Shown: positions 25,793-38,834 of the stretch, one piece after another
Numbering within the stretch: the first letter of the stretch is position 1
How the letters are laid out: each line of letters begins with the position of its first letter
From: Gentiana macrophylla
Lineage: Eukaryota; Streptophyta; Magnoliopsida; Gentianales; Gentianaceae
Direction of reading: 5' to 3'
Assembly: GCA_026214975.1 (NCBI GenBank)
Contig: CM047805.1
Span: forward strand, 188,853,333 to 188,917,332
Length of the DNA: 64,000 nt
The notes under the pieces: model-generated
What the model was told of the DNA's origin: nothing
What the model saw: the letters and a program-made list of their open reading frames with translations, nothing else
Database searches by the model: none
Position numbers and translations under genes: made by a program

Positions 25793-28700
25793 TCAAGTGT
25801 TTAACGGTATTATGTCGCCGACGTATATGTCTAGACTTACCATTATACATACTATTTTGTGCTCGGTGTATAGCCGATTGACTATCACTTTATGTATGCT
25901 AATAGAGCAATCGGTTTTGTCCAACAAGGAATGTCCTCTAGAAATTTCAAGCCACTCGCTTCTTCCCCACTTTGTCCAAAGGCTATAAACTCGGCTTCCA
26001 TTGTGGAACGAGATATGCATGTCTCGCTTTGTGGACTTCCAGACACCGCAAAGACCACCAATCATAAAGATATATCCAGCTTGTGGATTTTGACTCTTTA
26101 GAATCGTAAATCCAGTTTGCATCACAAGATCCTTCTAATACTCGCTGATATCTTGTGTAACGTAATCCCGTGTTCATTGTATATTTCAAGTACCGAGTAC
26201 TCTCATCAGCGCTTTCCAATGATCCTCACCGGGATTACTTGTAAACTCGCTTAGTTTGTTCACAAAGACACGCAACATCGTCTAAATACAGCTTGGTTAT
26301 ATACATTAGACACCCTATAATCTGTGAATATTTCAACCGAGACACAGGCTCACCCTTATTTTTGACCAAGTGAAGACTTAAGTCAATTGGTGTTTTCATA
26401 GGACTTTCATCAAAACATTGAATCTCCTCGAACGGATTCAATGTAGTGAGACTGTGATAATACTAGTCCTCGATATTCTCGAGATTTTAATCCCCAAAAT
26501 TACATCCGCTTGTCCCATATCCTTCATATCAAAATTGCGTGTCGTCAAGAACTTTTTGGTATTCATGATGATATCATGAGTACTTCCCATAATCGACATA
26601 TCATCAACATATAAACACACTAACACATAAGCATTAGGTGTTTGTTTGATGTAGACGCATTTGTCACACTCGTTAATTTTAAACCCATTAGATAGCATAG
26701 TTTGATCAAACTTTAGATGCCATTGTTTGGGTGCCTGTTTCACCCATACAAAGACTTAACGAGTCTACACACCTTGTGCTCTTGCCTGAACCACAAACCC
26801 CTCGGGTTGTTCCATGTATATCTCTTCTTCTAATTCACCATTTAGAAATGCGCTTTTAACATCCATTTGATGGATCTCCAAGTTATAGATCGCAGCAAGA
26901 GCAATAAGAACCCTTATAGAAGTGATTCTCAATTCTTGTGAATAAGTATCAAAGAAGTCAAGACCTTCCTTTTGTCGATAACCCTTGGCTACCAACCTGG
27001 CCTTATACTTATCAATAGATCCATCACCCTTAAGCTTCTTTTTGAAATCCACTTACACCCGAGTGCTTTACTTCCCGTGGAATGTCAACCAATTCCCAAG
27101 TGTGATTTTGCATAATAGAATCTATTTCACTATTAATAGCTTCTTTCCGAGAAAGGGTGCTTCGGATTAGACATAGCCTCGGCATATGTCCTTGGAGTAT
27201 TTTCTACCATGTAGGTTAGAAAATCTGCCCAAAAGACGTTGAAGTCCTAGCCCTCTTACTCCTTCGAGGTTCCACTTCCTCGTTTTAGAGTACTATCCCC
27301 ACATTTTCGTGTACTCTCTTATTTGAGTCTTCATTGTGTCTTTCTTTATGTGGAAAAACATCCTCAAAAACACCGCATTTCTTGACTCCATGACTGTGTT
27401 TACATGCACATCAGATTGTCGATTTGTGCACAAGAAATCTATATGCACTCATCAAGTTATGAGCATACCCAATAAATATGCAATCTATCGCTTTTGGCCC
27501 AATCTTAATCTGTTTAGGCTTAGGCACTTCCACCTTGCTAAACACCCCCACACTTTCAAGTATTTATAACTTGGTTTGTGGCCTTTCCACATCTCATATG
27601 GAGTTTTATCCATCTTTTAGACGGAATCTGTTGAGAATTTTATTGGCGGAGAGAAGGGCTCCTCCCCACAAGTTCTCGAGGTAACCTAACTAATCAACAT
27701 AGCATTCATCATCTCTTTCGAGTACGGTTTTTATGCTCAAAGAATTCCGTTAGATTGAGGTGCATATGGAGCGAGAGTTTGATGAATAATGCCCGAATCT
27801 AGACATATTCTTTCAAATGGCGATTCATACTTCCACCTCTATCACTACGAACCTTCTTGATTCGTCTGCGCAAGTTGATTCTCAACTTCATTCTTATAAT
27901 TTTTGAATGCCTCGATAGCCTCATCTTTGCTACTTAGCAAATATACATAATAATACCTTGTACAATCATCGATAAAAGTTACAAAATACTTTTACCGCCT
28001 CTCGATTGCACAAACTTTAAGTCACACAAATCGGTGTGAATTAATTCTAACGGTTCTGTGTTTCTTTCCACGGATGGAAACGGCGCTTTAGTCATTTTAG
28101 CTTCAACACGGACTTGGCATTTTTCATTTGATTAACTTTTAGTTTAGGTAATAAATCCAAATTCATCATTCTTTGAATTGATTTATTATTAACGTGTCCT
28201 AAACGATTATGCCATAAAGTACAAGACTCAATCAAGTGCGCAGTAGATGCATTTTTATTAGCCTCATCTGGGCACAACATTCTTTGGCATAATAGCCATT
28301 ACATTGAGTTTAAATAAACCCTCGGTAAAATAACCTTTACCCACATACATATCATTTTTGGTCAAAATGACCTTGTCATTACCAAATGAAAGTTTAAAAC
28401 CATTCTTATTCAAAGATACCACCGAGATATCGATTTTGCGTATGTCGTGAACATGGAGAACATTTGTGAGGGTCGACTTTCTTTCCTGAAGTCATCTTCG
28501 AATCACATTTCCAGCTTCCTCGAATGGTTGACTGAGAAGAGTTGCCCATCCACGCCTTCTCACCATTTCCACTTTGTAGGTTGAGAAGACATCACGATCA
28601 ATAGAGACATGTTTAGTGGCCCCAGTGTCCACAAACCATTGTCTCGGATTACCCACAATGTTGCACTCTCTGTCACCATTGCGCAGAGATTGTCATCATC

Positions 28701-29630
28701 CTCGCCACCATATGAGCCTTATGGTTGTAAGGCTTCTTTGATCGGCAAATCCGCAAAGACGGTGCCCTTGTTTGCCACGCAGTTGTGACACTTGCCATTA
28801 AACTTGAATGGCGCCGCTTATCCCCTATCGGCTTCCTTGAAGATTCCCTGCCTTCTTAACCGATTTCTCAGCTTCTTCCTTTTCTCGATTTACGACCTCG
28901 ACGGCGTTAGCCTTAGCTTGTCCAACCCGACTCGTAACGCCTCTTTTCGGATGCTCTATTGTCCTCTTCAATACGGAGGCGAACAATCGATCATCCATCG
29001 TTACTCGCTTCCTCTTATGCATCGATAGCTCTTGTACTCCTTCCAAGAGTCGGAAGCTTCTCAATGACACAGCCACTTGAAAATTCTCGTTGATTTTCGG
29101 ATCTTCATTATCATCTCGATATCGAATTTGCAACTCCTCCACTGTTTCACAATAGGTTTAGTATCGCTCATTTCAAACTTTAAAACCTAATGACAAGAAA
29201 CTTCTTGGCACCAAAGATCCTCTGTTGTGTACTTTTTCTCTAAAGCTTTCCACAACGATTGAGTGAGTCATACGTCATATACACCATACAACATATTATC
29301 CAAACCATTAAGAATGTAATTTTTACATAAAAATCACTATTCTTCCGCTTTCGACTACAAGAAAAGTCGTCTTTTCGGTGAGCTCAGTGGCACCACCGTG
29401 GATCTTCGCTTAGCATTCTCGCTAATCCAAGTGTTGTTAAGTAAAACAACATCTTCTCGCTGCCAACGCTTGAAGTTCGATCCGCTGAACTTCTCGCCTC
29501 TCGTGGTTAGCACTCCACACGCCACGATGGTTGTGCAGGTCATACTTCCAAGTGTGGGAAGACTGCCCTCCGCTTGGCGCACTTTGAAAAATAAACTTTT
29601 ATCAGAAAAGGATAACTGATAATACAACAC
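25793..29630 (-). pseudogene. Copia gag-pol polyprotein, decayed
   Basis: Gag pieces at 28825-29630 show EKFSGSNFKRWQ and MEELQIRYRDD. Integrase zinc-region residues at 28092-28280 show LWHNRLGHVNNKSI. Reverse transcriptase at 26438-27052 shows YKARLVAKGY, MDVKSAFLNGELEEEIYMEQPEGF and then CLYVDDMSIMGS. RNase H follows at 25793-26441. Stops and frameshifts separate the parts, and the central integrase region (27.1-28.1 kb) is heavily eroded. The element cannot encode its own enzymes. Confidence 0.9.
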
Positions 29631-29663
29631 GTAGGTTTTTCACCCAAAGAAAACAATGTGAAG

Positions 29664-30256
29664 ATTAACTTTTGTATAAAAAGTTTAACACAGGCCTGGG
29701 CCTAGGGCCCTCAGGCCCAGCCCAGAAGGCCCATTCCCCAAAGCCCAAAGCCGACCAAGACCAAGACCAAGACCAAGGTCACGGGCACGGGCACGGGCAC
29801 GGGCACGGGCACGGGCACGGGCACGGGCGGGCGGCGGCGGCGGCGGCTGCAGGTGGCCATTTTAGCGTAACGTCATTTCGCTAAAACCAACCCGCTATCT
29901 CTCCTTCTTCTAGGAGCTTATACCACATATAACATTCTTCCCACATATATACTGGAAAACATTTCTCTCTTTTTCCAATGTGGTACACAGCTTAGTTGAA
30001 TACTCTTCAACTTCCACTTCCAACAAAAGTTCTTTCAAACACCCGACTTCAAGCGTTAATTTCTCATTCACTCAGACTCGAATTGAATGATTCTAAATCT
30101 GAATTCATCTACGACTTACGTAGTTTTCGAATTATCAAAACATTGTATATATTCTATACAAGAATATAATCAAATTAAGCTTGCAAAGTCGTTCAATAAA
30201 ATGATTATAAAATCATTTTTATTCACTTTAATTCAATTCCACTATTTTCTCCAACA
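29664..30256 (-). repeat. Truncated 5' LTR of the Copia element
   Basis: Homologous to 24473-25105. The GGGCAC repeat is longer here (about eight units against four) and the CAACGGT block is absent. The break to gag sequence is at 29663/29664. Confidence 0.9.
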
Positions 30257-31090
30257 CTTCCCGATTTAGAGATATACGGTATTTATCTCAAAGATCATCC
30301 CATAATATATATAGCCTAGGTTAACCCTAGGTTTATTGTAGCGTTGCAAGCAATTAAATGGATGCGGCGTTTCACTTTTCAATAATCGACTTTGTAGTTG
30401 AAACATTTCCAACGCTTTAAAACCTTCATGACTTTGGTAGTTGAAACGAATCAAGCCTTGTATTCACATTTTCTAAATCAAATTCCACCTTTTATTTAAA
30501 AAACCAAAACAAATTCATTTTGAGAACCTTTCCTATAATAATTAATCCTTGAATAATATCACAACGTACTCAATCAACTACCTTATTATATCGTGAGTAT
30601 TTTAATGTTAAACCATAGCACTAATTAAGGAGTATGGTTTTGTTTTATTCTATCGTGATTATTCTTTAATTATCTTAATATATCTATCAAAAAATCAAAT
30701 TTTCTACCCAACTTTAACTTTGTGTCCAGCTATATTAATTAAGGAGTATGGTTTAATTTTATTCTATCGTGATTAATCTTTATTTATCTTCATATATCTA
30801 TCAAAATAAAATTTTCTACCCAACTTTAACTTTGTGTCCAGTTATATGGTTTTGTTTTAAACTTGATTATAGGGTTTAAACTTGATAATCGGCCCAAAAT
30901 GAACCTAAGTAAGAAATGAAGTACAATTACATGCACAACCAAAAATGTAAATGTTGATGATACTAACCTTTGGCTATTATTCCATCATCGTGCCTTTTAT
31001 TTGAATAACACACATTAGCATTTATGCCGTAATTCTTTAAGGCAAGGATATCTTCAACAAGCGATCACCGTCATCATTCCTAGATCCACC
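30257..31090. repeat. AT-rich DNA with ~112-bp tandem duplication
   Basis: Two diverged copies starting near 30625 and 30737 share TTAAGGAGTATGGTTT, then TTCTATCGTGATTA and CCCAACTTTAACTTTGTGTC. A perfect-looking palindrome CCTAGGTTAACCCTAGG lies near 30315. No gene seen. Confidence 0.7.
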
Positions 31091-32210
31091 ATTAATAGCC
31101 ATTACAAAGAGAGACAGTCGATTCCACAACAACCCGGGAGACACCATAGTCCTTAGCAATCCACAAAGCTTCTTTGATAGCCAACTCTCCTTGAAGGATG
31201 GACTTTCTTCCCATAAATCCTACGAATCCTCTATACAATATTCCATTTCCGTCTATGAAGACCCCACCAATGGCCACCATGCCTCTACCATTCTCATCAA
31301 TATCCATGCAAATTGGCATAAGTGTTGACCTTAATCCACCCTCACAGAGGTTCCAAAGCAATCCAATGAGGCTCCTTCACAACAAGAATACATTAATTAG
31401 AACATTCAATAGTCATAACAACATTATACATGTGTTAAAATCAAATTTAAATCAGGATTTTTTTTAATACTAAGCATGGACTTTAGGGAGATGAGCCCCA
31501 CATGCTGTTGGTACAAGAGTCTCCAGTTTGTACTTGCATGGTTGCTCCAAGTAAAGGCAGGTCCAGAGTAGCCCAAATCTATCAAGTTACAATTGCTGAC
31601 ATTGAAGTTGAAGTTATCAATCCTACAAAGATTATTCTCAGAGATGACAAAGATGAATTCTATTTGGGCGGGTTTCAATACAGCTTAATATCGAGCAAAT
31701 ATGAATTCCAAATGATACAAATACCTCCAGATCTTCCAATAGGAGGAGGATAATGTATGGAACTCAGAAACCAATCTTAGCAATGACTTTAAAGGCTTTT
31801 TTCACTGGACGGTTTCAAGAAGGATCGCCACATCAAAGTTTCGCTTCAAAAGAAACTCTTTGATGTGCCTCCTAAATTCTTTGGAGCCAAAGACTTCTCT
31901 GCAATTCCAAATGATGATCTTAATGATACCAGTGTGATGAGAGGGGATGTTCTCAAAAGAAGAAAAATTACTATGAATCATTGCTTCCAGGAATTCCAAC
32001 TTGGGATACTTCGGTCCTACTGATGATAGACTCACATTCCACATCTGAATCATCTCCTTCCAGTCTATGGCTATTGTGCAGTCCTTCACCCTGTGCACAT
32101 ATTCAACCATCAAACAAGACTCCACCTCCCAGTAGATGTATATTTGAGTTTAGTTTGGTCCTGTGCCATAAAATTCTCGCCATTCTCTTCAATAGAGGCT
32201 TGGTATTGTT
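31091..32210 (-). pseudogene. LINE (non-LTR) remnant with internal deletion
   Basis: Minus-strand pieces appear in the proper order but without the middle. The start of the APE endonuclease lies near 31.8-31.93 kb (GIIKIIIWNCREVFGSKEF). A later endonuclease part at about 31.48-31.63 kb reads IDLGYSGPAFTW. Then, at 31092-31361, comes a C-terminal RNase H-like region (ICMDIDENGRG, GVFIDGNGILYRGF, ELAIKEALWIA). No reverse transcriptase motif lies between them. It is interrupted by stops. Confidence 0.8.
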
Positions 32211-35200
32211 GCTTTGTTAGGTTGACGAGTTACTTTAAGCAAAAAGATTCCTGGGGTCATTTTACGACTTACTTTAAGCAATGTCTGTGACATTGTACCA
32301 TTATTGGTACATCAATATTATTTTATTAATTGTACTTTTCATTTGCATACCCCCCCCCCCCCCCTTTATTGTACTTTTTATTAATTGCAGAAACATATAT
32401 AAAGGTTCTTCTTCTTTATTCATCCAAATCCCCTCCTTTCTTATTCTACTATTTTATTAATTGCAAACCTTAATACCCTAATTTATTTGCATGCATGCAA
32501 CAACTGATGTATAAGAAACTACATCCATACGTTTCAAAAAACAAAAGAAACTACGTCCATGATATCATTCAAAACAAAGAATAAAACACTTAAAAAGATA
32601 ATATTATAAATGATTTCATAAGAAAAAGTTATTACATAATATCAAAACAGATCGATAATATTATAAATAATTCAAGTTCATAAATTTTTTACAACATAAT
32701 ATTATTAAATAAAATACAAATATGTAGATAAAGTGGGGTTTGGATGGGGATGGGATTTGATCACATGCCGTGATCCGAGAACTCTATAACATGCTCTCTT
32801 ATTGGGAGAGTTTGTGGTCGAACCCCAACTCCACTTGGGGCCAAAGAAACATTATTGTTCCCGGCCATGGCATCATCATGCGATAGTGCACGAATGCACG
32901 GATGCACATCGCGACCGCAATTTTGTAAGCATCATTGCACAAATGTGATCGGATCGTTGATTTTCTTTTTTGACTGCTTTTGATGTTGTCATTGATATAC
33001 GCCACTTCAAGATACATGGAATCCGACTCCTGTGTCATCCATATTTTCAGTTGATCAATTTCATAATGGCATTCATGTCTTCGCGCGCCCAATTTTCTTT
33101 CCAGTTTCTTCAACCTGGTTTCTTAAATCTTGATCTCCTTACTATGCTTATCCATTTTCTTCTTCTGCTTTTCTGTTTTTATTTGTAATAAATATGAATT
33201 GTACACCTGTGGTTATACTACTATTTATAGGCCCATTTTATCTTTCTTTAAAGGTGGTGGCGTCTCTTCGATTTACCCTATATGAGACCCTTCACATTAA
33301 TTGATATATGTATATAACTCTTCGATTTACACTACCATGACACCCTTCACATTCGTGAATCAGATCTCTTCAAATAGTAGTACACTACCATCACACTTAC
33401 ATATTCGTATCTCTTCGATATACTACTGCTTATAGGCCCATTTTATCATTTTCTAATAGTTTAATTCCAGCCTTACCCAACATTCTCAAACATGTCTCAT
33501 TCACCTAAACAATCTTGAACTTGTGTAACGTTAAATTAAACTTGTGTCAACACAAACTTGAAACTGTGTAAAGTTATAATTAAGAAATGAATCCATTATT
33601 ATGTTAAGGGTCAATGACAAATCATCAAATATTATAATGTTAATCAATTACAATTACAATTACAATTACAATTACACTTTACGTTAACTATATTGATTTG
33701 TATAATTCTTTAAGAATCACTAAATTAACTTCTTCATTTCAATGGGTCAAATTTTCTAACAAATAATGTTAACCAACTAATGAATCAAACCCTAATTCTC
33801 AAACATGGAAGAAAATAACAATTACAAATACAATATACATGATAATAAGAATGAAACCAAATTTCTCCTTCAAAACATTCTTCTTCAAAATAACAATTAC
33901 CAATACAATACATATTAATAATAAAGGAACCATAGTTCTCCTTTAAAACATCCTTCTTCAAAACAACAATAAACATTTTAGTTCTCCTTCAAACTTCAAA
34001 CCACCCCCATTCTTCCTCAAATATTAAAATGACATAGTTTAATGATAAGTCATAACCAAAACCTCATACATGGTTAACACAATTTTACAATGACATATAA
34101 ATGCATATGCAATTTCTATGTCTGCAAGTTCCATGAAAGCAATCCCACAACCAACTTATTTCGCTAATCCGCATATGCGCACTCGAATCAATGATAGATC
34201 CACTCCTCCAAGCATGAACTCCACGAATTTAAGAAGGAAAATGCCACAATCACTCCTACCAAATTACAAGAATTACAAGATAAGTTAGTCACGACAACGA
34301 ATACCTTAATAATCCCTATATATATTGCATAAATTTATGAAACGTACCCATTATCTTGAGATGGACAATCCACGCTCTTCACCGCTAGTTTTCTCACGAA
34401 TAATTCTCATAGCCTTTTACATGGTTCTTCAAGAAAAGCGGTATCACAACTTGCATAAAGCGTGACACAACTTGCAAGAAGCACTTTTCTCGACATGCCC
34501 CGGAAGGTCATCATACACGTAAATTATCCTCCCACTCGATCAATTTTCGGAAGAAACCAATGATCCTCTCTATCATCGGCACATACAAACTTGTGCAACC
34601 TTCCCATGATTTGCTAAATTAAGAGAGCCGCCTCACACAATATTCATAAATACTCTATCAAATCGCCCTTTGCATACTCAGAATTCCTCCTTTGCTTTTC
34701 TTTCTCATGTGTAGTGTGTGTGAAAGCCTTTGACATAACTTGCAAATAAACGTATCCATGACACGTGCATTTTGGTCAAACATGTTCGGGTCCACTAAGC
34801 ATCGCTGTCCGAATTTCACACAATGAACTATCCATTACCTCGAATATCAAAAATATATATATACTACTAAACAAAAACATACTTTTTCAATCTAAATTGT
34901 CATTAATTTACAATCTAAAGCATATACTACTTACGTTGCTTGGCAAGCTCGCCCCTCACAATTCCTTTCAAAATACTTGCTTGGATGTCACAATCAACCA
35001 AACTCACCAGATAATCGTGTATAAATAAAAAGGAAGAAAAACTAATTAATCATCAAAATAGGGTTTACAAATTAGTGTTTACTTGAACCGTATGACATTC
35101 ATACTGCCTTCACATGAATCTATAAACCGATCAAGACTTTTCATCATCATAGGATCCATTTTTCGAACGGATTATAAGCATCATACTTATTCACTTTCCT

Positions 35201-36630
35201 TTTTTCGGTAGTTTAATATAAGGGCTGCTAATTGCTTTTCTTTTTCCGCAAGGCGCCGGTAGATTGAAACGCATAACTATATAAAACATTCAATGACGTA
35301 ATTAGTTTGGATTATACATATATCTACTAACATAAACTCAAATTAATTATTTTTGTAATTCTACCTTTAACAACTTTTTCCCGCCCGCTTTTTTCCAAAT
35401 CATCCTCATTTAAGATGACCTCGGCTCTCTCTTCACCTACGGCATTACCTAATCATAAATTCAAGAAACAAAATTTTATGAATAAACTAATTCTCTCACC
35501 AAAACACATAAAGGATGATTTAATTATACCTTCGCCGCTTGGGTTTGCCTCACCTTCCTCCCTTACATCTACATCACATTCCATAACCTCGCTTAGCTTT
35601 TCAAAGAACTTCCTCCTCCATTTCAATGTCCTCATTTATCTCTTCACCCACGGAATTTCCTAATCATATTTTCAAGAAATTAAATGTTATGAACTAATTC
35701 TCTCATCAAACTACATAATGAACAAATCAAAATGATAGGTTTCACATTATACCTTCGCGCTTCTTCGGTTTCTCGACCGCTTCCTCAACTGGGCTTCAGT
35801 TGATCCCCAACCTCTTTATCACCCTCGCTACATTTTCGGTGGGAACTCCCTACCTCTTTATCACCATCCCCACCTCATTCACAATAGCAAGACTCTTCTT
35901 CCTCAATTTGAGTGGCCTCAACCGAGCATGGACTTCATCACCTACCTCTTTATCACCATCGCTACATATTCAAAGGGACCTCCCTACCTCTTTATCACCA
36001 TCCCCAACCTCATTCACAATAACAAAGAACTTCCTCCTCAATTTCAAGTGGCCTCGCTTCTCTCTTCACCTTCACTTTCATTTTAGTAGCAACTCGCCTA
36101 CCTTTTCATCACCTTCCCGGCTTCCTTCTCTTCAACTACGGCATTTCCTAATCATAATTTCAACAAATACAATGTTATAAACTATTTCTCTCCTATATAA
36201 ACAACATAAAGGACAAATTTAACTTTACACCTTTGCCGCTTCGGGATGCCTCCACGCTTTCATCTTCCATTTCATTCAACTCTTCATTATAAAGACGAAC
36301 CTCCATCAATTTAACTTTACTGCTGAGCGTATCCACTAAAGCGCACATTCTTTTGTTCTCTTCATCAATTTTTACCAACTCTTCGCATTTCTTTTGTTCT
36401 CTTCACTCACGAAGAATTTTTACCAATTCTTTAGCTTTTCATAATCAACGTTACCCGTTGATTGCTCAGTGCATTGTCATAAGTAGTTTCATCATCTTCA
36501 ACTTCAACTTCCCGGAGCATCACAAAATAAGCTTTTTCCTTTTAAACTTCGTTGGAACCAACTTTCGAACTACATCCACCTCATCATGATTAATGTGAAG
36601 GATGCATTTACATACCAAACTTAAGATACA
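32211..36630 (-). pseudogene. Decayed minus-strand coding region with repeated small exons
   Basis: A charged helical segment lies at 32799-33113 (MKKLERKLGARRHECHYEID). Its downstream part resembles the fragments at 23 kb. At 35.4-36.1 kb a basic motif recurs at least three times (LKWRRKFFEKLSEV, LKLRRKFFVIVNEV, LKLRKKSLAIVNEV), as if small exons had been duplicated. A ~80-bp tandem repeat lies at 33825-33990, an ATTACA repeat at 33645-33676 and a run of about 16 C at 32350. A stretch near 34.4-34.6 kb (WEGCTSLYVPM) faintly recalls Ulp1-type cysteine proteases, but the catalytic residues cannot be placed. I do not assign a function. Confidence 0.35.
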
Positions 36631-36639
36631 AATTAAACA

Positions 36640-37960
36640 TCACTACCTCTCCCCGATTCAAGAACAACTTCAACTAATGCAGAGTTGACCCTTTTGCATT
36701 TCCCCACTTCATCATCCTTGGGAGCATTCTCATCAACAATCTCGGAAAACTTCCTTAAAGAAGGAATTGCTTCAAGTGCCCAAACCTACGATGCATTTAC
36801 ATACAAAAAAATAACAACATACGTATATATATATGGGGAATGAATTAAAACACCAGATTTCGCTTTTACATACCTTCAAAGCATGCGGGAAACCATAGAA
36901 AGTATATGCGATCGGGACCTTTTGAGAACATCTCTTAGGTCTCTCCTCAAAACATGTACAATGCTTTCATAAGACTCATTTCCCATGGATACTTGTTGAA
37001 AGCATCCAAATCATCAACCAACTGAAAATCTACCAATCCACCGCACGCTTTCTCTTCCGATGCCCACACAACGTGCGCCAAGATAACGATCAACCCCAAC
37101 TTGTAACGGCTCACATCATTCTTAGTGCTATTAAACTTTTGCCACACATGCTTCCTATACACCGACGTAAGGTTTTAAAATACTTCTTAACTAATTTAGA
37201 CTCTTTTCCTACGCCTTTCTCGACATTGCTATCATTGCCAACCAAGAAACCGTAACAAGCGCAAATTCTTGTACATCGAATCGTATCTTTTGGCTCCAAC
37301 TTTGAACCAAAAACTTCTCGATTCTGTGGTTCGCCAACCTCATTATCAATCGATGTACTATCCGGTTGGTCGGCGATCCTTCAAATGGATTAAATGTCCA
37401 AAACAAGACTGCTCCAACTTTGTTTTGTGCTTTGTGTCAAGCTTTTGATAAATCGCATTTGCTTTACCAATTTGACATCGGTTTACGATTTCACATTTTG
37501 CGATCTATCTTGTCCGCTAAGTGCATAAACCAACGCCATTTTTCAACCAATCTATTACCAACAAAAATAAACAAAAGTATCAATCGAATGTAAGAACAAA
37601 GGAATTTGAATACAATTGAAGCAAATAACACATTTTGAACAATTTTCATCACCGCCATTGTTTAAGCTAACAAATTTGGTTACACAATTTGCTTTAACCG
37701 ATCCCACATCATTCAACACCATAACAAATCACACATCTTCCTATTCTCCAAAATCATATACATAACAAAATTTAAACTCAACCCAAAAATCAAACTTTTG
37801 TAAATTCATTAACTCGATTGAATTATAATCCACATGCAGATACCAAACCCCAAAATAATACCTTTGCAGACTTGCTCGGTCGCCTTCTTCAACTTTCCGA
37901 TCACCTTCCTCAACTACCGTGAGTTTGCACACTTAGCTCGATTGTTGACAAGAATTTTGG
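36640..37960 (-). pseudogene. DUF1985-like region, decayed
   Basis: Minus-strand pieces resemble the plant DUF1985 domain: RFDVQEFALVT, then CYGFLVGNDSN, then LVKKYF, and later a stretch of the WASEEKACGGLVDFQLVDD type and FYGFPHALK before WALEAIPSLRKFSEIV. DUF1985 proteins in plants are often carried by Mutator-like elements together with Ulp1 proteases. An upstream Glu-rich exon (VVEEGDRKVEEGDRASLQR) lies at 37.87-37.93 kb, and 38.0-38.15 kb reads like its 5' leader. Several stops make it non-functional. The assignment is by eye only. Confidence 0.5.
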
Positions 37961-38587
37961 CCGATCCTAGGTTCGAATTTAGGTAGAAAGACGGGGTGAT
38001 TTTGGGTAGAAATGACAAGAATTTTGGCTGAGCCTATTTTGCTCGATTCACGGTGGTAAAATTAAAGGATGGTGGAAATGAATAATGAGGTTAAGGAATA
38101 ATTGGATGAAGGAGTTAAGGGATTTGGGGATAAATAGAGAGAGGGTATATCACCATCCAGATTTTATAAGGTTTTACCCTTTTCAATTTTTTTAAAAGTA
38201 AAAACAGCAGTCAAAGCTTATAATTGCAAAGCACAAATTTCATAAGCTCATCGGTGTCATTCCCCCTATAAATTAAAGGTAAGATGAGGAAAAATGTTAA
38301 TAAATGTTTTATTGGTATTGTGAATGACTTATATTATGAGACAATATGATAATATTATGATTTTTTTTTTTTTAGTAAAATGACTTATATTTTGAAAGGA
38401 ATACAATTCAATGTGAGGGGAATTTTATGGTAGTCACTGTATGTTTTAACATATCTGGACCATAAAACTTGAATTCAGTTTAGAAATAAAAGGTTCAATG
38501 TATGTTTCTATTGGGGAAGTTTTGGGGTATTATATCCAGTTGCACCTAGGGTAGTATATCCATTTGCACATATTTGACAGATAAACA

Positions 38588-38834
38588 AATCTGGACTACA
38601 CAGTTTAAATTCATTTTAAAAATAAAAGTTCTCATGTTGCCACATGGTTGCACTCCGCATATAGAGTGTGCATCCAATAAATTCCCTATTTGTTGGGTGA
38701 ATGTATAGTGGATGCGATTTGTTTTCGTGGGATATGGATGTGTGTGTCAACGTCCAATCTTTTTTACATTCTTGTGAGTTGATACCAATGCTACTAATTC
38801 CACTATAATGTATAAAAACTGTGTGGTCCAGATT
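38588..38834. mobile_element. Small MITE with ~19-bp inverted ends
   Basis: AATCTGGACTACACAGTTT at the left is inverted at the right as AAACTGTGTGGTCCAGATT. About 247 bp, non-coding. A further copy of the left end lies at about 38452. The family was not identified, and no target duplication was certain. Confidence 0.65.

Larger units (their letters stand above)
23893..30256 (-). mobile_element. Ty1/Copia retrotransposon with truncated 5' LTR
   Basis: 6,364 bp, flanked by CTTCC on both sides (23888-23892 and 30257-30261), the expected 5-bp target duplication. The element runs on the minus strand. The left LTR (its 3' LTR, 23893-25105) is complete, TGTTGG to CCTACA in minus-strand reading, with a TATA box at 24271-24278. 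A purine-rich tract (GTGGGGAT) lies just inside it. The right LTR (its 5' LTR, 29664-30256) keeps only the first ~593 bp and joins gag directly, so the TATA box, R, U5 and primer-binding site are gone. Coding parts between the LTRs are in the order gag, integrase, reverse transcriptase, RNase H, all with frameshifts. Confidence 0.95.

Noticed and set aside
29672..29884. Gly-His repeat open frame
   Set aside because: Same LTR simple repeat (GGGCAC units) in the truncated LTR copy.
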